NCBI GenBank assembly: GCA_019459055.1
Contig: JAIBEI010000027.1
Span: 28,054 to 92,053 of the forward strand
DNA from: Thiobacillus sp.
GTDB lineage: Bacteria > Pseudomonadota > Gammaproteobacteria > Burkholderiales > Thiobacillaceae
DNA: 64,000 nt
Direction: 5' to 3'
The notes below the pieces were generated by a model. That model saw only the letters and a program-made list of their open reading frames with translations. It had not been told where the DNA came from and searched no databases. The position numbers were made by a program, and so were the translations under genes. Positions 47,382 to 55,028 of this stretch are shown piece after piece (position 1 is the stretch's first letter; every line of letters begins with the position of its first letter).

Positions 47382-48128
47382 ATGCCTTACAGCGAACAAA
47401 CGGTGCAGTCGGTGCGCCCGTGGTCGGACAAAACCTTCAGCTTCACGCTCAGCCGGCCGCAGGATTTTGCCTTCGAGAACGGTGAATTCGTCACCCTCGG
47501 GCTGAAGCGCGAAGGCAAGCTGGTGGCGCGCGCCTATTCCATCGTCTCCACCTCCGACCGCGATCATCTTGAGTTTCTCAGCATCCACGTGCCGGATGGT
47601 CCGCTGACCAGCCAGCTGGTTCGCATCCGTCCCGGCGACAACGTGTGGGTCAACAGCAAGGCCACCGGTTCGCTCACGCTCAATCATGTGTTGCCGGGAC
47701 GCACGCTGTACCTGCTGGCCACCGGCACCGGGCTGGCGCCGTTCATGAGCCTGATCCGCGATCCCCAACTCTATGCCCGCTTTGAGAACGTGGTGCTGGT
47801 GCATTCGGTGCGCACAGTCGCCGAGCTGGCCTACCGCGACGAGATCGAATCGCTGGACAACCCCCAGCTTTATTACGTGCCGACGGTGACGCGCGAGCCT
47901 TTCCCCGTTCCCGAGCGCGGCGGCGACCTGTTCCGTTCCGGCGCGCTGTCGCAACGCCTTGGCCTGCCCGCGCCCGATCCCGAACGGGACCGCGTGATGG
48001 TTTGCGGCAACCCGGCGATGACGCGCGAGCTGACGCATTACCTCAAGGATTCAGGCTGGACGCTGACCAACCATCGCGGCATCGGCAACTTCACCACCGA
48101 AGTCGCGTTTGTCGTGCATCACGAATAA
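47382..48128 (+). CDS. fpr: Ferredoxin--NADP reductase (Fpr type)
   Basis: A 248-aa flavoenzyme passing electrons between NADPH and ferredoxin or flavodoxin. It has the FAD site RAYSIVSTSD, the nucleotide site LLATGTGLAPFMSLIRDP and the C-terminal VMVCGNPAMTRELTHYL. The C terminus is HHE, of the short-tail class. The start at 47382 has GGAG six bases upstream; two in-frame upstream starts look non-homologous. It is the last plus-strand gene before the convergent cluster. Confidence 0.94.
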   Translation: MPYSEQTVQSVRPWSDKTFSFTLSRPQDFAFENGEFVTLGLKREGKLVARAYSIVSTSDRDHLEFLSIHVPDGPLTSQLVRIRPGDNVWVNSKATGSLTLNHVLPGRTLYLLATGTGLAPFMSLIRDPQLYARFENVVLVHSVRTVAELAYRDEIESLDNPQLYYVPTVTREPFPVPERGGDLFRSGALSQRLGLPAPDPERDRVMVCGNPAMTRELTHYLKDSGWTLTNHRGIGNFTTEVAFVVHHE

Positions 48129-48187
48129 TCGCCCTGGGGTCCGTTGAATAATCGATGGGCCCAGGAAACCCCGGACCCAAAACCTGG

Positions 48188-48586
48188 CTAGTCGCGGCCG
48201 TGGCGGCGGTGGTCGCGACGGTCGCTGCGGTGTTCGCGACGATCGTCGCGCCAGCCATCGCGCCGGCCGTCGTGCCGGTCTTTCCAGCCGCGGCGATCAT
48301 CCCAGCCACGATCGTATTCCCGGTAACCGTACTCGCGGTAAGGCTGCACATACGTCACCCGGTGCGGCGGCGGCAGCACGATGACATGACCGGGATGGTA
48401 TGGGCTATGCGTCCAGTAACGGGCGCCGCCGGACTCATACAACACGCGGAATCCGTCATGGTGGCGGGTGCCGAACGAGATGGTGAAGTGCGGTTCGACC
48501 GAGACCACGCGGCCATAGTCGCCGCGGGCGATGGCGGTGCCGGAGGCGGCCAACAGGGTGGTCGCAATCAGAAGGGTGCGTAACAT
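48188..48586 (-). CDS. Secreted protein with basic/acidic C-terminal tail, unknown function
   Basis: A 132-aa protein with a clear signal peptide (MLRTLLIATTLLAASGTAIA). A short beta-rich core (residues 22-82; FTISFGTRHHDGFRVLYES, HVIVLPPPHRVTYVQP) is followed by about 50 residues made almost wholly of Asp, Arg, His, Gly and Trp (WDDRRGWKDRHDG). The start at 48586 is preceded by AAGGAGAAG. It is likely periplasmic and could bind metals or polyanions, but that is inference. It is third in a minus-strand run facing the OmpR/EnvZ pair. Confidence 0.7.
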   Translation of the reverse strand: MLRTLLIATTLLAASGTAIARGDYGRVVSVEPHFTISFGTRHHDGFRVLYESGGARYWTHSPYHPGHVIVLPPPHRVTYVQPYREYGYREYDRGWDDRRGWKDRHDGRRDGWRDDRREHRSDRRDHRRHGRD

Positions 48587-48635
48587 GGTGCTTCTCCTTT
48601 CAGGTTTCAGGTCCGACAGGCTGCTAGGCTGAGCG

Positions 48636-49220
48636 TCAGTCGTTCCACTTGTTGCGGCTGCTGTTCCAGCGCTCGCCGCGCTGGTCCTCTGCCACGGAAA
48701 AACGCACATTCAGGGTCAACCATCTGCCCGGATCGTAGGGAAGGTGGGTGCTGTATTCGCGGCCCTGGAAGCGGTAACGCACGTCGTAGCCGCTGACCAC
48801 CTGGCGCAAGTTGTCCTGGGCGCGGCACCGTTCCACCTGCTGCGGGCGCGATTCGTAACGGGTGCCGCCGTCATTCCAGCGGTCGCCGACCACGGCGCCG
48901 GTGGCTGCGCCGACCGCGGCGGCGGCAACCTTGCCGTTGCCCTTGCCGACGGTGGAACCGACCAGACCGCCGGCGATGGCGCCGAGAATCGCGCCACCTG
49001 TGTTGTTGCTTTCCCGATAGCTCTGCGTCTCGTACCCGACGGTTTCGGTCCAGCACTCGCGGCGCGGCTCGTTGATCGTCTCGTAGACCGGCGTGCTGGC
49101 CAGAACCTGGGCGCGGGCGGTAAAGCCGTCGCCGTTGCCACGGCCGGGACCAGCCTGCGCTGCGCCGCTGGCAGCTAGCAGTGCGGCGATCAGGGTGGTG
49201 TTCAGGGTGCGTGATTTCAT
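48636..49220 (-). CDS. Glycine-zipper envelope protein (17-kDa-antigen-like)
   Basis: A 194-aa exported protein with a signal peptide at residues 1-22 (ending GAAQA). A glycine-zipper two-helix region lies at about 74-112 (GGAILGAIAGGLVGSTVGKG, then VGAATGAVVGDRW), preceded by paired strands with CW. The C-terminal domain has a cysteine (VERCR) and VSGYDVRYRFQGREYST, as in the betaproteobacterial glycine-zipper surface-antigen family. These span or insert into membranes, but their roles are mostly unknown. AGGAGAG precedes the start. Confidence 0.85.
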   Translation of the reverse strand: MKSRTLNTTLIAALLAASGAAQAGPGRGNGDGFTARAQVLASTPVYETINEPRRECWTETVGYETQSYRESNNTGGAILGAIAGGLVGSTVGKGNGKVAAAAVGAATGAVVGDRWNDGGTRYESRPQQVERCRAQDNLRQVVSGYDVRYRFQGREYSTHLPYDPGRWLTLNVRFSVAEDQRGERWNSSRNKWND

Positions 49221-49255
49221 CGTTACTCTCCTTGGTTGCTTCAAGTCAGTCGGGT

Positions 49256-49546
49256 TCAGCGGCGGTCGCGGGGGCGACTGCCCTCTTCGGGGTGCTGCGG
49301 TTGTTTCTGGCGGCGCCGTTCGTAGCCGTAGCCGTAGCCTCGCGGCTCCTCGGGCTCGGCTTCGTGCCTGGAGGCGCTGCGCTCGTCCTTGCGGGCATCG
49401 CGCCGATCCGGGCGAACCTCGTCGCCGCGGTCGCGTTTGGCCACGATGAACGCGTCATCCATCAAGTCCGGGGCGGCCTGAACCGGGGCGGCCAAGGCCA
49501 GTCCCAGTGCGGCCAGTCCGGAAATCCAAAGTTGTCGTGTGTTCAT
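49256..49546 (-). CDS. Small secreted charged protein, unknown
   Basis: A 96-aa protein with a signal peptide (residues 1-24, ending APVQA). After PDLMDDAFIV it is almost all charged or Gly/Tyr: Arg/Asp/Glu stretches, then GYGYGYERRR. It looks intrinsically disordered. The ATG at 49546 has GGAGA upstream. It is the first of three minus-strand envelope genes that share a divergent control region with the response regulator at 49700. Function unknown. Confidence 0.7.
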   Translation of the reverse strand: MNTRQLWISGLAALGLALAAPVQAAPDLMDDAFIVAKRDRGDEVRPDRRDARKDERSASRHEAEPEEPRGYGYGYERRRQKQPQHPEEGSRPRDRR

Positions 49547-49641
49547 CGCGGTCTCCATTTCTTTGGTTGCGTTGCTTCGCTTCCATGCTTCGCAGTCTGG
49601 TTGAGGAAAGTAAGTGCACTGTTTCGCGCAAGGTCGATTTT

Positions 49642-49656
49642 GTAACAGTGTGTTAC
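49642..49656. promoter_or_regulatory. Inverted repeat in the divergent control region
   Basis: GTAACA-gtg-TGTTAC is a perfect 6-bp inverted repeat with a 3-bp spacer, 44 bp before the response-regulator ATG and 96 bp from the divergent secreted-protein gene. GTAACA-containing sites are recognised by the OmpR-class regulator RstA in E. coli, so this is a candidate autoregulatory site. The repeat is seen; the binding is inference. Confidence 0.5.
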
Positions 49657-49699
49657 CGGGGAGGGAATGCCACCCTGTTGCCGCTGATATAGTTGCCGC

Positions 49700-50413
49700 A
49701 TGGAAAAAAACGTGATTTACGTAACCGACGACGACCGCGGCATCCGCGAACTGGTGGCCGAATACCTGACGGGCCAGGGCTATGCGGTCGAGACCGCGGA
49801 AGATGCGGCCTCGCTCGATCGGCTGCTCGCCGCCCGGCTGCCCGACCTCCTGGTGCTCGACTGGATGATGCCGGGCGAGGACGGCCTGTCGGTGGCGCGA
49901 CGGCTGCGCGCGCAGCCGGGCTTTCCGCCCATCATCATGCTGTCGGCCAAGGGCGAGGACATCGACCGTATTATCGGTCTCGAAGTCGGCGCCGATGACT
50001 ACCTGCCCAAGCCGTTCAATCCGCGCGAGCTGCTGGCGCGCATCCGTGCGGTGATGCGCCGGCACGGCGGGGCGGCCGCGCCGGCGGCGGCCGGAACCAC
50101 CCGGCTGGTGCACTTCGGTCCATTCAGCACCAATCTCGACACCCGCACGCTCAGCCGCGACGGTGCGGAAATCCCGCTGACCAGTGGCGAGTACGAATTG
50201 CTGGAAATCTTTGTTACCCATGCCAACCGCGCGCTGTCGCGCGACTGGCTGATGGACCAGCTGCGCGGCTTCGAGCGCGACCCGTTCGACCGCAGCATCG
50301 ACGTGCGGGTGAATCGCCTGCGCAAGAAAATCGAGGACGACCCGGCCAACCCGGCCTACATCCGCACCCAGCGCGGGCAGGGTTATCTGTTCGTACCGCA
50401 GGGCAAGGGGTGA
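49700..50413 (+). CDS. OmpR-family response regulator
   Basis: A 237-aa two-component regulator. The receiver domain has the phospho-acceptor D54 (LVLDWMMPGEDG), the acidic pair at D10-D12 and the conserved Lys in DDYLPKPFNP. The C-terminal winged helix has LTSGEYELLEIFV and DRSIDVRVNRLRKKIEDDP. It overlaps the kinase gene (GTGA), so the pair is coupled. It may be the organism's OmpR or RstA counterpart; the divergent envelope genes are its likely targets. Confidence 0.92.
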   Translation: MEKNVIYVTDDDRGIRELVAEYLTGQGYAVETAEDAASLDRLLAARLPDLLVLDWMMPGEDGLSVARRLRAQPGFPPIIMLSAKGEDIDRIIGLEVGADDYLPKPFNPRELLARIRAVMRRHGGAAAPAAAGTTRLVHFGPFSTNLDTRTLSRDGAEIPLTSGEYELLEIFVTHANRALSRDWLMDQLRGFERDPFDRSIDVRVNRLRKKIEDDPANPAYIRTQRGQGYLFVPQGKG

Positions 50414-51696
50414 GACACATCACCCGCTCGCTGTTCGTCCGTACCGCGCTGACGCTGGCGCTGGCCTTCGTCGTGTTTCAGGTGGCGGCGTTCTGGGTTG
50501 TGACCCGCACCCTGATCATCCCGGTGGCGGAGCGCTCGGCCGACGACCTGGCCGGCCTTGTCGTGTTGTCGGCGCAGACCTGGGTGGAACTGCCGCCCGA
50601 GACGCGTTCGGCGTTCGAGCGCGAACTGGCGCGCCGTCACGGTCTGCGCCTGACCACCGTCGACGTCGGGGCGACCGCGGATGCGCCGCAGTTTGCGTTC
50701 CGCAGCCAGATCGAAGCCGCGCTGAGCCGCCGCGTGGGCGAAACCATTGTGCTGCGCGGAGTGCCGGGGACCGCAGCGGCGTGGCTAAATATCCCGGTCG
50801 GCGGGCACGACCTGCGGGTCGGCTTCTTCCCCGGCCGCTATGCCGTCAAGCCGCCGCTGGCCGCGATTGCAGTCGTTGCGCTGGGTACGTTTCTCAGCCT
50901 GCTGACCGCTCTGTTTCTGGTGCGCCGCATCACCGTGCCGCTGGCGCGCGCAGCGCAGGCGGCCAGCCAGGTGGGCGCGGGCGAGCTGCCCGATCCCTTG
51001 CCGGAAACCGGCCCCGCCGAACTCGCCGAACTGGCCCGCCGCTTCAACACCATGGCGGCCGAAGTGCGCGCGCTGCTGGATAACCGCACCACCCTGCTGG
51101 CAGGCATCTCGCACGACCTGCGCACCCCGATGACGCGCCTGCAGCTGAATCTGGAAATGCTGCGCGATGCGCCCGACCCTGCGCGGATCGATCGCGCGGT
51201 AGCCGATCTGGCCGACATGAACAGGCTGATTACCGGTTATCTGGAACTGGCGCGGACCACGCAGGCTGAAACGAAGGTGCGCTTCGATCTTGCGGAACTG
51301 CTGAAGGAGATGGCGGCCGATGCGGGCCTGCCATGGGCGGGCGTGGCGCCGTGCGAGGTCGAGGCGGCGCGGCTGGCGGTGCGGCGGATCGTGTCCAACC
51401 TGATCCAGAATGCGCAACGCTATGGCGGTGGCACGCCCATCGAGCTGGCTTTGGAATGTTCGGACACGTTGGTGCGGGTGACCGTACGCGACGCCGGCGC
51501 CGGCATCCCTGACGACCAGATGGAAAAGGTATTCAGGCCGTTTTACCGGCTGGAGGCCTCGCGCTCACAGCTTACGGGCGGAACCGGGTTGGGTCTGGCG
51601 ATCGTGCGCCAGCTGGCGGAAACAAACGGCTGGAAGGTGCGGCTCGGGAACCGTGCGGCGGGTGGTCTGGAGGCGGTGCTGGAAATCCCCCGATAG
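50410..51696 (+). CDS. EnvZ-like sensor histidine kinase
   Basis: A 428-aa inner-membrane kinase. Two membrane segments (about residues 12-34 and 150-171) bracket a periplasmic sensor of about 115 residues. A HAMP linker (VRRITVPLARAAQAAS) leads to the phospho-His H235 in AGISHDLRTPMTRLQL. The ATPase has an N box (NLIQNAQRYGGG), DAGAGIP and GGTGLGLAIVRQLAE. It starts at GTG 50410 within the regulator's stop. A tiny coupled gene pair is convergent just downstream. Confidence 0.92.
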   Translation: MRHITRSLFVRTALTLALAFVVFQVAAFWVVTRTLIIPVAERSADDLAGLVVLSAQTWVELPPETRSAFERELARRHGLRLTTVDVGATADAPQFAFRSQIEAALSRRVGETIVLRGVPGTAAAWLNIPVGGHDLRVGFFPGRYAVKPPLAAIAVVALGTFLSLLTALFLVRRITVPLARAAQAASQVGAGELPDPLPETGPAELAELARRFNTMAAEVRALLDNRTTLLAGISHDLRTPMTRLQLNLEMLRDAPDPARIDRAVADLADMNRLITGYLELARTTQAETKVRFDLAELLKEMAADAGLPWAGVAPCEVEAARLAVRRIVSNLIQNAQRYGGGTPIELALECSDTLVRVTVRDAGAGIPDDQMEKVFRPFYRLEASRSQLTGGTGLGLAIVRQLAETNGWKVRLGNRAAGGLEAVLEIPR

Positions 51697-51707
51697 CAGC
51701 CTGGCGG

Positions 51708-51863
51708 TCAGGTGTAGTAGGGTGTGCTCCGCCGCAGCACTCGGAATTCGATGAACAGCAGCGTCAGGCTGAACATCGACATGCGGTAGGTGCTGCCGCT
51801 GAAAAATCCCAGCGGCGAACGAGACAGGCTGATGCTCACGCTGGTGGCGCGACCGACTTGCAT
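51708..51863 (-). CDS. Small 51-aa protein, paralogue of the adjacent upstream gene
   Basis: Too short for most gene finders. It starts at ATG 51863, sharing one base with the stop of the upstream small gene (TGATG). It is clearly homologous to that gene: both share SP-x3-F-x-G-x-T-x-RMS, followed by SL-x-LLF-x2-F. Homology, coupled start and conserved spacing argue strongly that both are real. There is no signal peptide, and the hydrophobic stretch FSLTLLFIEF is too short for an ordinary membrane helix. It ends 12 bp from the convergent envZ-like stop. Function unknown. Confidence 0.7.
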   Translation of the reverse strand: MQVGRATSVSISLSRSPLGFFSGSTYRMSMFSLTLLFIEFRVLRRSTPYYT

Positions 51864-52015
51864 CAGGCGGCGGGCTGGCGTGCAAACAGGGAAAATTGCA
51901 CGAACAGCAGCGACAGGCTGGTGAGGCTCATGCGCTCGGTCTGGCCGTGAAACCAGGCGAAGGGCGAGGCGCTGAGTTTGAGAACCAGTTGTTTTTTACC
52001 GAATTGCAGTTTCAT
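51863..52015 (-). CDS. Small 50-aa protein, first of a coupled homologous pair
   Basis: It starts MKLQFGKKQLVLKLSASPF at 52015 with GGAG about nine bases upstream (AAGGAGCGCATC). Residues 17-41 carry the motif shared with the following gene: SP-x3-F-x-G-x-T-x-RMS, then SL-x-LLF-x2-F. The N terminus is basic and the C-terminal half amphipathic. The upstream leader (52016-52232) contains one copy of a structured repeat also found at 54788. It could be a small regulatory or envelope-active peptide. No known family is recognised. Confidence 0.72.
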   Translation of the reverse strand: MKLQFGKKQLVLKLSASPFAWFHGQTERMSLTSLSLLFVQFSLFARQPAA

Positions 52016-52051
52016 GATGCGCTCCTTGGTGAGGCGGAATGCCTGAATACC

Positions 52052-52218
52052 TGCAATGCCTGTGCCAATTGGGCTGTGGCAATGTGACGAAAAAATGAAT
52101 CGACAAAACAAAGGTTTGCAAGGTCCGGCTTGAAGGGGCCGGTTGGGGCGCTTGCGCCGGTTGACGGAAAACCGTCAACCCGTGTCGAAGCGGTAAACAG
52201 TCGCCACTCGGCGGGCGG
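52052..52218 (-). repeat. Structured intergenic repeat, copy 1
   Basis: About 165 bp, matching 54788-54959 in the same orientation. Shared words are TGCAATGCCTGTGCCA, AATCGACAAAACAA, TGACGGAAAACCGTCA and AAACAGTCG. It has a 9-bp hairpin GGTTGACGG-AAAA-CCGTCAACC (52159-52180) and just before it GGCG-CTTG-CGCC (52147-52158). In the other copy the stems are kept with different bases. It lies directly upstream of the coupled small-protein genes, between them and the beta-barrel gene. It may be a leader RNA, promoter unit or mobile repeat. Confidence 0.75.
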
Positions 52219-52232
52219 CTGCATCCTGCGAC

Positions 52233-52949
52233 TCAGAACTCCCACGCGACGCCGGCGTTTGCGAAGCTCCGGCTATTGCCGTGTCCGGCGGCGGCGCTCA
52301 GCTTGAGTCCATCGGCGACTTCCCAGCGTAGGCCGATCGCCTTGTCGGGACCACTATGTTCCGCACCGAAGACCTCGAGTGTCAGTTGCACGGCCTCGCT
52401 CAGCGGCTGATCGAAGCCCAGGCCCCACACGTTCAGCCCCTCGGTGTCGCCGTCGATGCGTTCCCATTCGTGGCCCAGGTTGAGGTGGATGAGTTGCCCC
52501 GACGCAAAGGCCCAACTCGCCAGGCCGATCAGTGCGCGGGTGTATGCGGTCTCCTTGTTTGCAATCTGGTCATCGGCGCGGGCACGGCCGAGTTCGGCTT
52601 TCAAGCCCGCCGATAGCCCGGCCTCTTGCTGCAGGGGCACCCATTTGGCGGCGAACCCGACTCCCGAAAGCTCCGTGCGCGGACTTGTGTCATGGTCGCG
52701 GGCCATCTCGAATGCGAATTCCAGTTCGACATTGTCGATCGGGCCGTACCCGGCGGCGGCATCCAGGCCGCGCACCTGGTCGTCCTTGCTCCAGCCGAAG
52801 TCGAGTTTCGCGCCACCCCGATCGAGGGTGCCGGCGTCGTCGACGGCCATCGGACGTTCGGCCAGTACGGGTTGCGCAGCGAATGCGGCGAGTAGTCCGG
52901 CGGCGACGGAAGTGCGGAGAAACGTAAATGGATTATTTTTGGTTTTCAT
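52233..52949 (-). CDS. Outer-membrane beta-barrel protein, putative
   Basis: A 238-aa exported protein with a signal peptide (residues 1-30, ending PVLA) and a body of alternating polar/aromatic strands (KLDFGWSKDD, VELEFAFEMA, AVQLTLEVFG). It ends ANAGVAWEF, with the terminal Phe that BamA recognises in barrel proteins. Size suggests a barrel of about ten strands. ATG 52949 follows AGAGGGA. Substrate and role are unknown. It lies between the structured repeat and a bidirectional terminator, so it is probably transcribed alone. Confidence 0.72.
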   Translation of the reverse strand: MKTKNNPFTFLRTSVAAGLLAAFAAQPVLAERPMAVDDAGTLDRGGAKLDFGWSKDDQVRGLDAAAGYGPIDNVELEFAFEMARDHDTSPRTELSGVGFAAKWVPLQQEAGLSAGLKAELGRARADDQIANKETAYTRALIGLASWAFASGQLIHLNLGHEWERIDGDTEGLNVWGLGFDQPLSEAVQLTLEVFGAEHSGPDKAIGLRWEVADGLKLSAAAGHGNSRSFANAGVAWEF

Positions 52950-53026
52950 GTGTATTCCCTCTTGGCAAGCGATCAGGGTGGTAAACGACCCGGCAGGGGG
53001 AGGACGCATCCGGATCCCCAAGGCGT

Positions 53027-53060
53027 TAAAAAAACCGCTGGGCTGCAGCGGTTTTTTTTA
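53027..53060. terminator. Bidirectional Rho-independent terminator
   Basis: ACCGCTG-GGCTG-CAGCGGT (53034-53052) is flanked by a run of As and a run of Ts, so it works on both strands. It ends the minus-strand cytochrome operon before the barrel-protein gene. Confidence 0.85.
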
Positions 53061-53092
53061 ATGCCAGGACAACCTGGCGGCAACGAGAAAAA

Positions 53093-53620
53093 TCAATACT
53101 TGAGCTGGAGTTTGTCCAGTTGTTCTTTGGTGATGCCGGGAACGTCGCCTTTCGCTTTCCAGCGATTCAGGTTCCAGGCACCTTCACCCACCCAGGCCTT
53201 GATCATCTTGAGATTGGCGGCACGCTCGGCATCGGTTTCGCCCAGATTCTTGTACATGTTGCCTGGCTTCTTGTCGGGCGTATTGGTGCCGTCGTCCAGG
53301 CGACGCATGAAGGCACCGTGATCCGGGTAGGCAACAATCTGAAGCAGGTCTGCATACGTGTCGGTACGCGGGCCAAGCTTGTCTTTTTTGTACCCTTCCT
53401 CGTTCAGCTTGAACTCGGCCAGCGTCGGTGCGTCATCGCCGTGGCATTCAGCGCACTGGGCCTTGATCAAGGGTGCGATGTGCGTGCGATAGGTCACGCC
53501 AGTCTCCGTTGTCTTGGCAATAGGCGTCGGTGCCTTCTGTGCGACGGTGGTGGTGCAGGCCACCAGTACTGGCAGTGCCAGGGTGGCAGAAGCGAATGTG
53601 GCTACAAATTTTAGTTTCAT
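53093..53620 (-). CDS. Monohaem cytochrome c-type lipoprotein
   Basis: A 175-aa protein with a lipobox, VLVAC (Cys 22), so it should be lipid-anchored on the periplasmic face. One haem site, CAECH, is at about residue 56, inside YRTHIAPLIKAQCAECHGDD. This phrase is typical of c-type domains at the end of longer transport proteins. The distal ligand may be a Met in GNMYKNLGET. It is third in a codirectional cytochrome set with the tetrahaem protein just upstream, and probably takes electrons from it. Confidence 0.85.
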   Translation of the reverse strand: MKLKFVATFASATLALPVLVACTTTVAQKAPTPIAKTTETGVTYRTHIAPLIKAQCAECHGDDAPTLAEFKLNEEGYKKDKLGPRTDTYADLLQIVAYPDHGAFMRRLDDGTNTPDKKPGNMYKNLGETDAERAANLKMIKAWVGEGAWNLNRWKAKGDVPGITKEQLDKLQLKY

Positions 53621-53652
53621 GGTTATGTCTCCTCAGGTTAAAAATATAGCTA

Positions 53653-54243
53653 CTACGGTTTGCTGGCAGTGCCAAACAACTCGCGGGGCCCTGGCCCATC
53701 AGGTTCCTGGTGCGCAATGCCAAAGTGGCAGTCGATGCAGGTCAGATTTTCTGCCTTTGCTTTTTTATGGCGGGCCTGCGCTCTGGGTGTCTGCAGTTCA
53801 GTGCTCATCTTGTCGGACTGGTGGCAGTTGCGACATTCGTGCGAGTCGGTTTCCTTCATGCGCTTCCACACATGGGTTGCCAACTCATGACGCTTGGCCT
53901 CGAATTTTTCCGGCGTGTCGATCGAGGGCGAAATGAATTTGTAATACAGCTCCTTGCTGGCTTGGATCTTGCGAATAATCAAGTCCTTGGGCTCGCGCGG
54001 CACGTGGCAGTCGGTGCAGATGGCGCGCACCCCGGTACGGTTCGTATCGTGGATCGTGCCCTTGTACTCGGCGTACACGTTGTCCTTCATTTCATGGCAG
54101 CTGATACAGAATGCTTCGGTGCTGGTCCATGCCAGCCCTGCGGCTCCGGCAATCACCAGCATGACCGACGCGATAAAACCGACGATGGCCAAGCCCAGTA
54201 CCAGCTTCCAGCGCTGGCGCATTTTTTGAAATATCCCTGTCAT
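53653..54243 (-). CDS. NapC/NirT-family tetrahaem quinol dehydrogenase
   Basis: A 196-aa protein with one N-terminal membrane anchor (about residues 14-38) and four haem-binding motifs: CISCH, CTDCH, CRNCH and CIDCH. This is the NapC/NirT/CymA layout, which takes electrons from membrane quinols and hands them to periplasmic partners such as nitrate or nitrite reductases. No reductase gene is nearby; the neighbours are two small monohaem cytochromes. The terminal acceptor is therefore unknown. Confidence 0.92.
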   Translation of the reverse strand: MTGIFQKMRQRWKLVLGLAIVGFIASVMLVIAGAAGLAWTSTEAFCISCHEMKDNVYAEYKGTIHDTNRTGVRAICTDCHVPREPKDLIIRKIQASKELYYKFISPSIDTPEKFEAKRHELATHVWKRMKETDSHECRNCHQSDKMSTELQTPRAQARHKKAKAENLTCIDCHFGIAHQEPDGPGPRELFGTASKP

Positions 54244-54269
54244 GACGGATCGCCGTGTTCAGGGTGGCG

Positions 54270-54620
54270 TCAGCGCGACAAAATGTACTGAATCAGGTTT
54301 TTGACGGCTGCATCGTCTTTGGCCTTGATCTCTTTATGCTCTTCTTTTTCCCCGTCAATCTCGACCATGGGCCCAGTCGTGAGGTGCGTGAACAGCTTGG
54401 ACTCAGCGTCGGCCTTGCCTTTGTGCTTGGCAGCCGTTTTCTTGAATGACGGGCCATCTTTTTGCTTGTCCACGGAGTGGCACTTGCCGCACTTGTTTTC
54501 TTTCAACAGCGCCTCGGCAGCAGCAACGTCAACCGCCTGAGCGTGCGCCACCAGCGCACCACAAGACAGGCCCAAAGCCAACACAAGCTGGGGCAGGTGA
54601 AAAGAGTGAGTGCTGTACAT
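54270..54620 (-). CDS. Small monohaem class I cytochrome c
   Basis: A 116-aa periplasmic cytochrome. The start at 54620 has AGGGG six bases upstream and gives a signal peptide ending VAHA; an upstream in-frame start is unlikely. One haem site, CGKCH, is at residues 43-47 (ENKCGKCHSVDKQKDGPSF), with Met in TTGPMVEIDG as the likely sixth ligand. It is first in the cytochrome operon and is probably the mobile carrier. Confidence 0.88.
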   Translation of the reverse strand: MYSTHSFHLPQLVLALGLSCGALVAHAQAVDVAAAEALLKENKCGKCHSVDKQKDGPSFKKTAAKHKGKADAESKLFTHLTTGPMVEIDGEKEEHKEIKAKDDAAVKNLIQYILSR

Positions 54621-54787
54621 GAATATCCCCTGACAAATTACAAAAACCATTAAGTCGACCATAGCACGACATAACAACACTTAATGAATGAATAATAAAA
54701 TTCAATGAATTTTTTGGTACTTATTCATCGCAGGTTCAGAATGGGCATCGGCAACAGCCGACTCAAGGCGGGAGGTGCCTAAATAGG
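54621..54787. other. AT-rich promoter region upstream of the cytochrome operon
   Basis: This 167-bp stretch is much richer in A+T than its surroundings, especially 54660-54730. It should hold the minus-strand promoter for the cytochrome genes. No FNR- or NarL-type palindrome stands out, and no coding sequence is seen. Confidence 0.5.
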
Positions 54788-54959
54788 TGCAATGCCTGTG
54801 CCAGCCTGCCGGGGGGGCGGTGTGGTTCAAAAATAAATCGACAAAACAATGGGTTGCCAGATGTGGCTGGAAGGTGCCCGTTCGGGCGGTTGCGGAGGCT
54901 GACGGAAAACCGTCAGCCGGCGTCGAAACGGCAAACAGTCGACATTCCGAACGGGCGGG
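54788..54959 (-). repeat. Structured intergenic repeat, copy 2
   Basis: The second, diverged copy of the element at 52052-52218. Its main hairpin GGCTGACGG-AAAA-CCGTCAGCC (54897-54918) keeps the 9-bp stem of copy 1 while changing one T-A pair to C-G, a compensatory change. The neighbouring GCCC-GTTC-GGGC hairpin (54876-54887) replaces GGCG-CTTG-CGCC. It lies between the cytochrome operon (168 bp away, minus) and the ABC-F gene (plus). Confidence 0.75.
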
Positions 54960-55028
54960 AACCCTTGTCGGGGTAAAATCCGGCTTTACGATTTAAGCGG
55001 GGCGTGTTCTGCGCGCCGCATCTTCTGC

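Noticed and set aside
48129..48187. A terminator between fpr and the convergent secreted-protein gene
   Set aside because: GGGTCCG and CGGACCC can pair, but the loop is long and no T-run follows. It is too weak to list.
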